Shown in pieces: positions 5,519 to 5,963 of a stretch of DNA of 5,963 nucleotides (its first letter is position 1; each line of letters begins with the position of its first letter). The translations under genes and the position numbers were made by a program. The DNA comes from Deltaproteobacteria bacterium (GTDB lineage Bacteria > Myxococcota_A > UBA796 > UBA2385), in contig JAERSX010000228.1 of the NCBI GenBank assembly GCA_016845285.1, forward strand, positions 1 through 5,963, written 5' to 3'. The notes below the pieces were generated by a model, which saw only the letters and a list, made by a program, of their open reading frames with translations, was not told the DNA's origin and made no database searches.

Positions 5519-5963
5519 ATGTCGACGGCCGAGCTGGAGGAGCTGGAGCGGCGCCGCGATGAGCTTCAGGCTCGCCTGGAGCGCGAGGAAGCCGAATTGG
5601 CGGAGGCGGAGTCGGCCATGACGACTGCCGAGGAGCGTGTCTCGGCAGCCGAGTCCGATCTCCTCGCGCAACAAGACGCCCTGGCAGGTGAGCGGGCGCG
5701 CATGGGCGAGCTCGAGGCTGAGGTCGAGGCGGCCAAGGAGGCCGTGAAGGCGGCGGAGGTCGAGCGCGACGAGGCCGCGGCCGAGGTGGAGCGCCTGGAG
5801 GCCGAAGAGACCCGTCTCTCCGAAGAGGAGACTCGGCTCGAGGCTGCCGCCGCGGCACACGCTGAGGAGGTCGCCAAGCTGGAGAAGGAGGCGGCCGAGC
5901 TGGAGGGCCAGCAAGCCGAGCTCGAGAAGGAGCAGGCAGACCTGGACGCCGAGCTGGAGCGAC
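5519..5963 (+). CDS. Long alpha-helical coiled-coil protein (3' partial, 148 residues visible)
   Basis: The frame from the ATG at 5519 has no stop codon before the window ends, so the protein continues beyond it. It starts MSTAELEELERRRDELQARL and continues as an almost unbroken run of Glu, Ala, Leu, Arg and Lys. No Pro, Cys, Ile, Asn or aromatic residue occurs in the visible part and there are only three Gly. That composition predicts one continuous helix of over 140 residues, forming a dimeric or higher coiled coil with a strongly acidic surface. No signal peptide is present, so it is probably cytoplasmic. Such helices occur in SMC-like, polar-scaffold, cytoskeletal and phage or secretion-tail proteins; the visible part does not decide among them. 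Its own promoter and ribosome binding site precede it, and it is divergent from the LRR lipoprotein gene. Confidence 0.8.
   Translation, partial: MSTAELEELERRRDELQARLEREEAELAEAESAMTTAEERVSAAESDLLAQQDALAGERARMGELEAEVEAAKEAVKAAEVERDEAAAEVERLEAEETRLSEEETRLEAAAAAHAEEVAKLEKEAAELEGQQAELEKEQADLDAELER

Noticed and set aside
5379..5914. Minus-strand open frames opposite the coiled-coil gene.
   Set aside because: They are low-complexity complements of Glu/Ala/Leu codons; the plus strand has promoter, ribosome binding site and a coherent helix.

Overview
The window is about two-thirds G+C. It carries dense, same-strand genes with GC-rich third codon positions and short spacers. The mixture of a secreted Calx-beta/LamG protein, caspase-like proteins, a leucine-rich-repeat lipoprotein and a long coiled coil, with promoter-like TTGACC/TACCxT elements, suggests a predatory or social, large-genome bacterium such as a member of the Myxococcota (formerly Deltaproteobacteria). 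This is inference from gene style and composition; no taxonomic marker gene is present.

Layout. Nt 3-2045 (+) is the 3' part of a large multidomain protein: an N-formylglutamate-amidohydrolase-like hydrolase domain, one clear and one degenerate Calx-beta domain, then a LamG/concanavalin-like lectin domain. Its start lies upstream of the window. Nt 2116-3270 (+) and 3390-4727 (+) are two paralogous genes in tandem, about half identical and gapless over roughly 300 residues. Both have a strand-His...strand-Cys arrangement (SGHS ... SACYxGGE) of the caspase/CHAT (clan CD) kind, plus a shared C-terminal region I do not recognise. The second copy has an extra, repeat-bearing, probably disordered N-terminus of about 55 residues. 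Nt 4747-5403 (-) is a small LRR lipoprotein convergent with the second protease-like gene, with only 19 bp between the stop codons. Nt 5519-5963 (+) is the start of a long alpha-helical coiled-coil protein that leaves the window; it is divergent from the LRR gene and has a good promoter and ribosome binding site.

How they may work together. The most distinctive unit is the pair of caspase-like paralogs. Both lack signal peptides and membrane segments, so they are cytoplasmic or are exported by a dedicated machine. No partner (TPR, CRISPR, gasdermin, NLR) lies next to them. The LRR lipoprotein and coiled-coil protein are plausible but unproven neighbours in function. There is no RNA gene, CRISPR array, insertion sequence or integrase in the window, and no gene-free stretch longer than about 120 bp.
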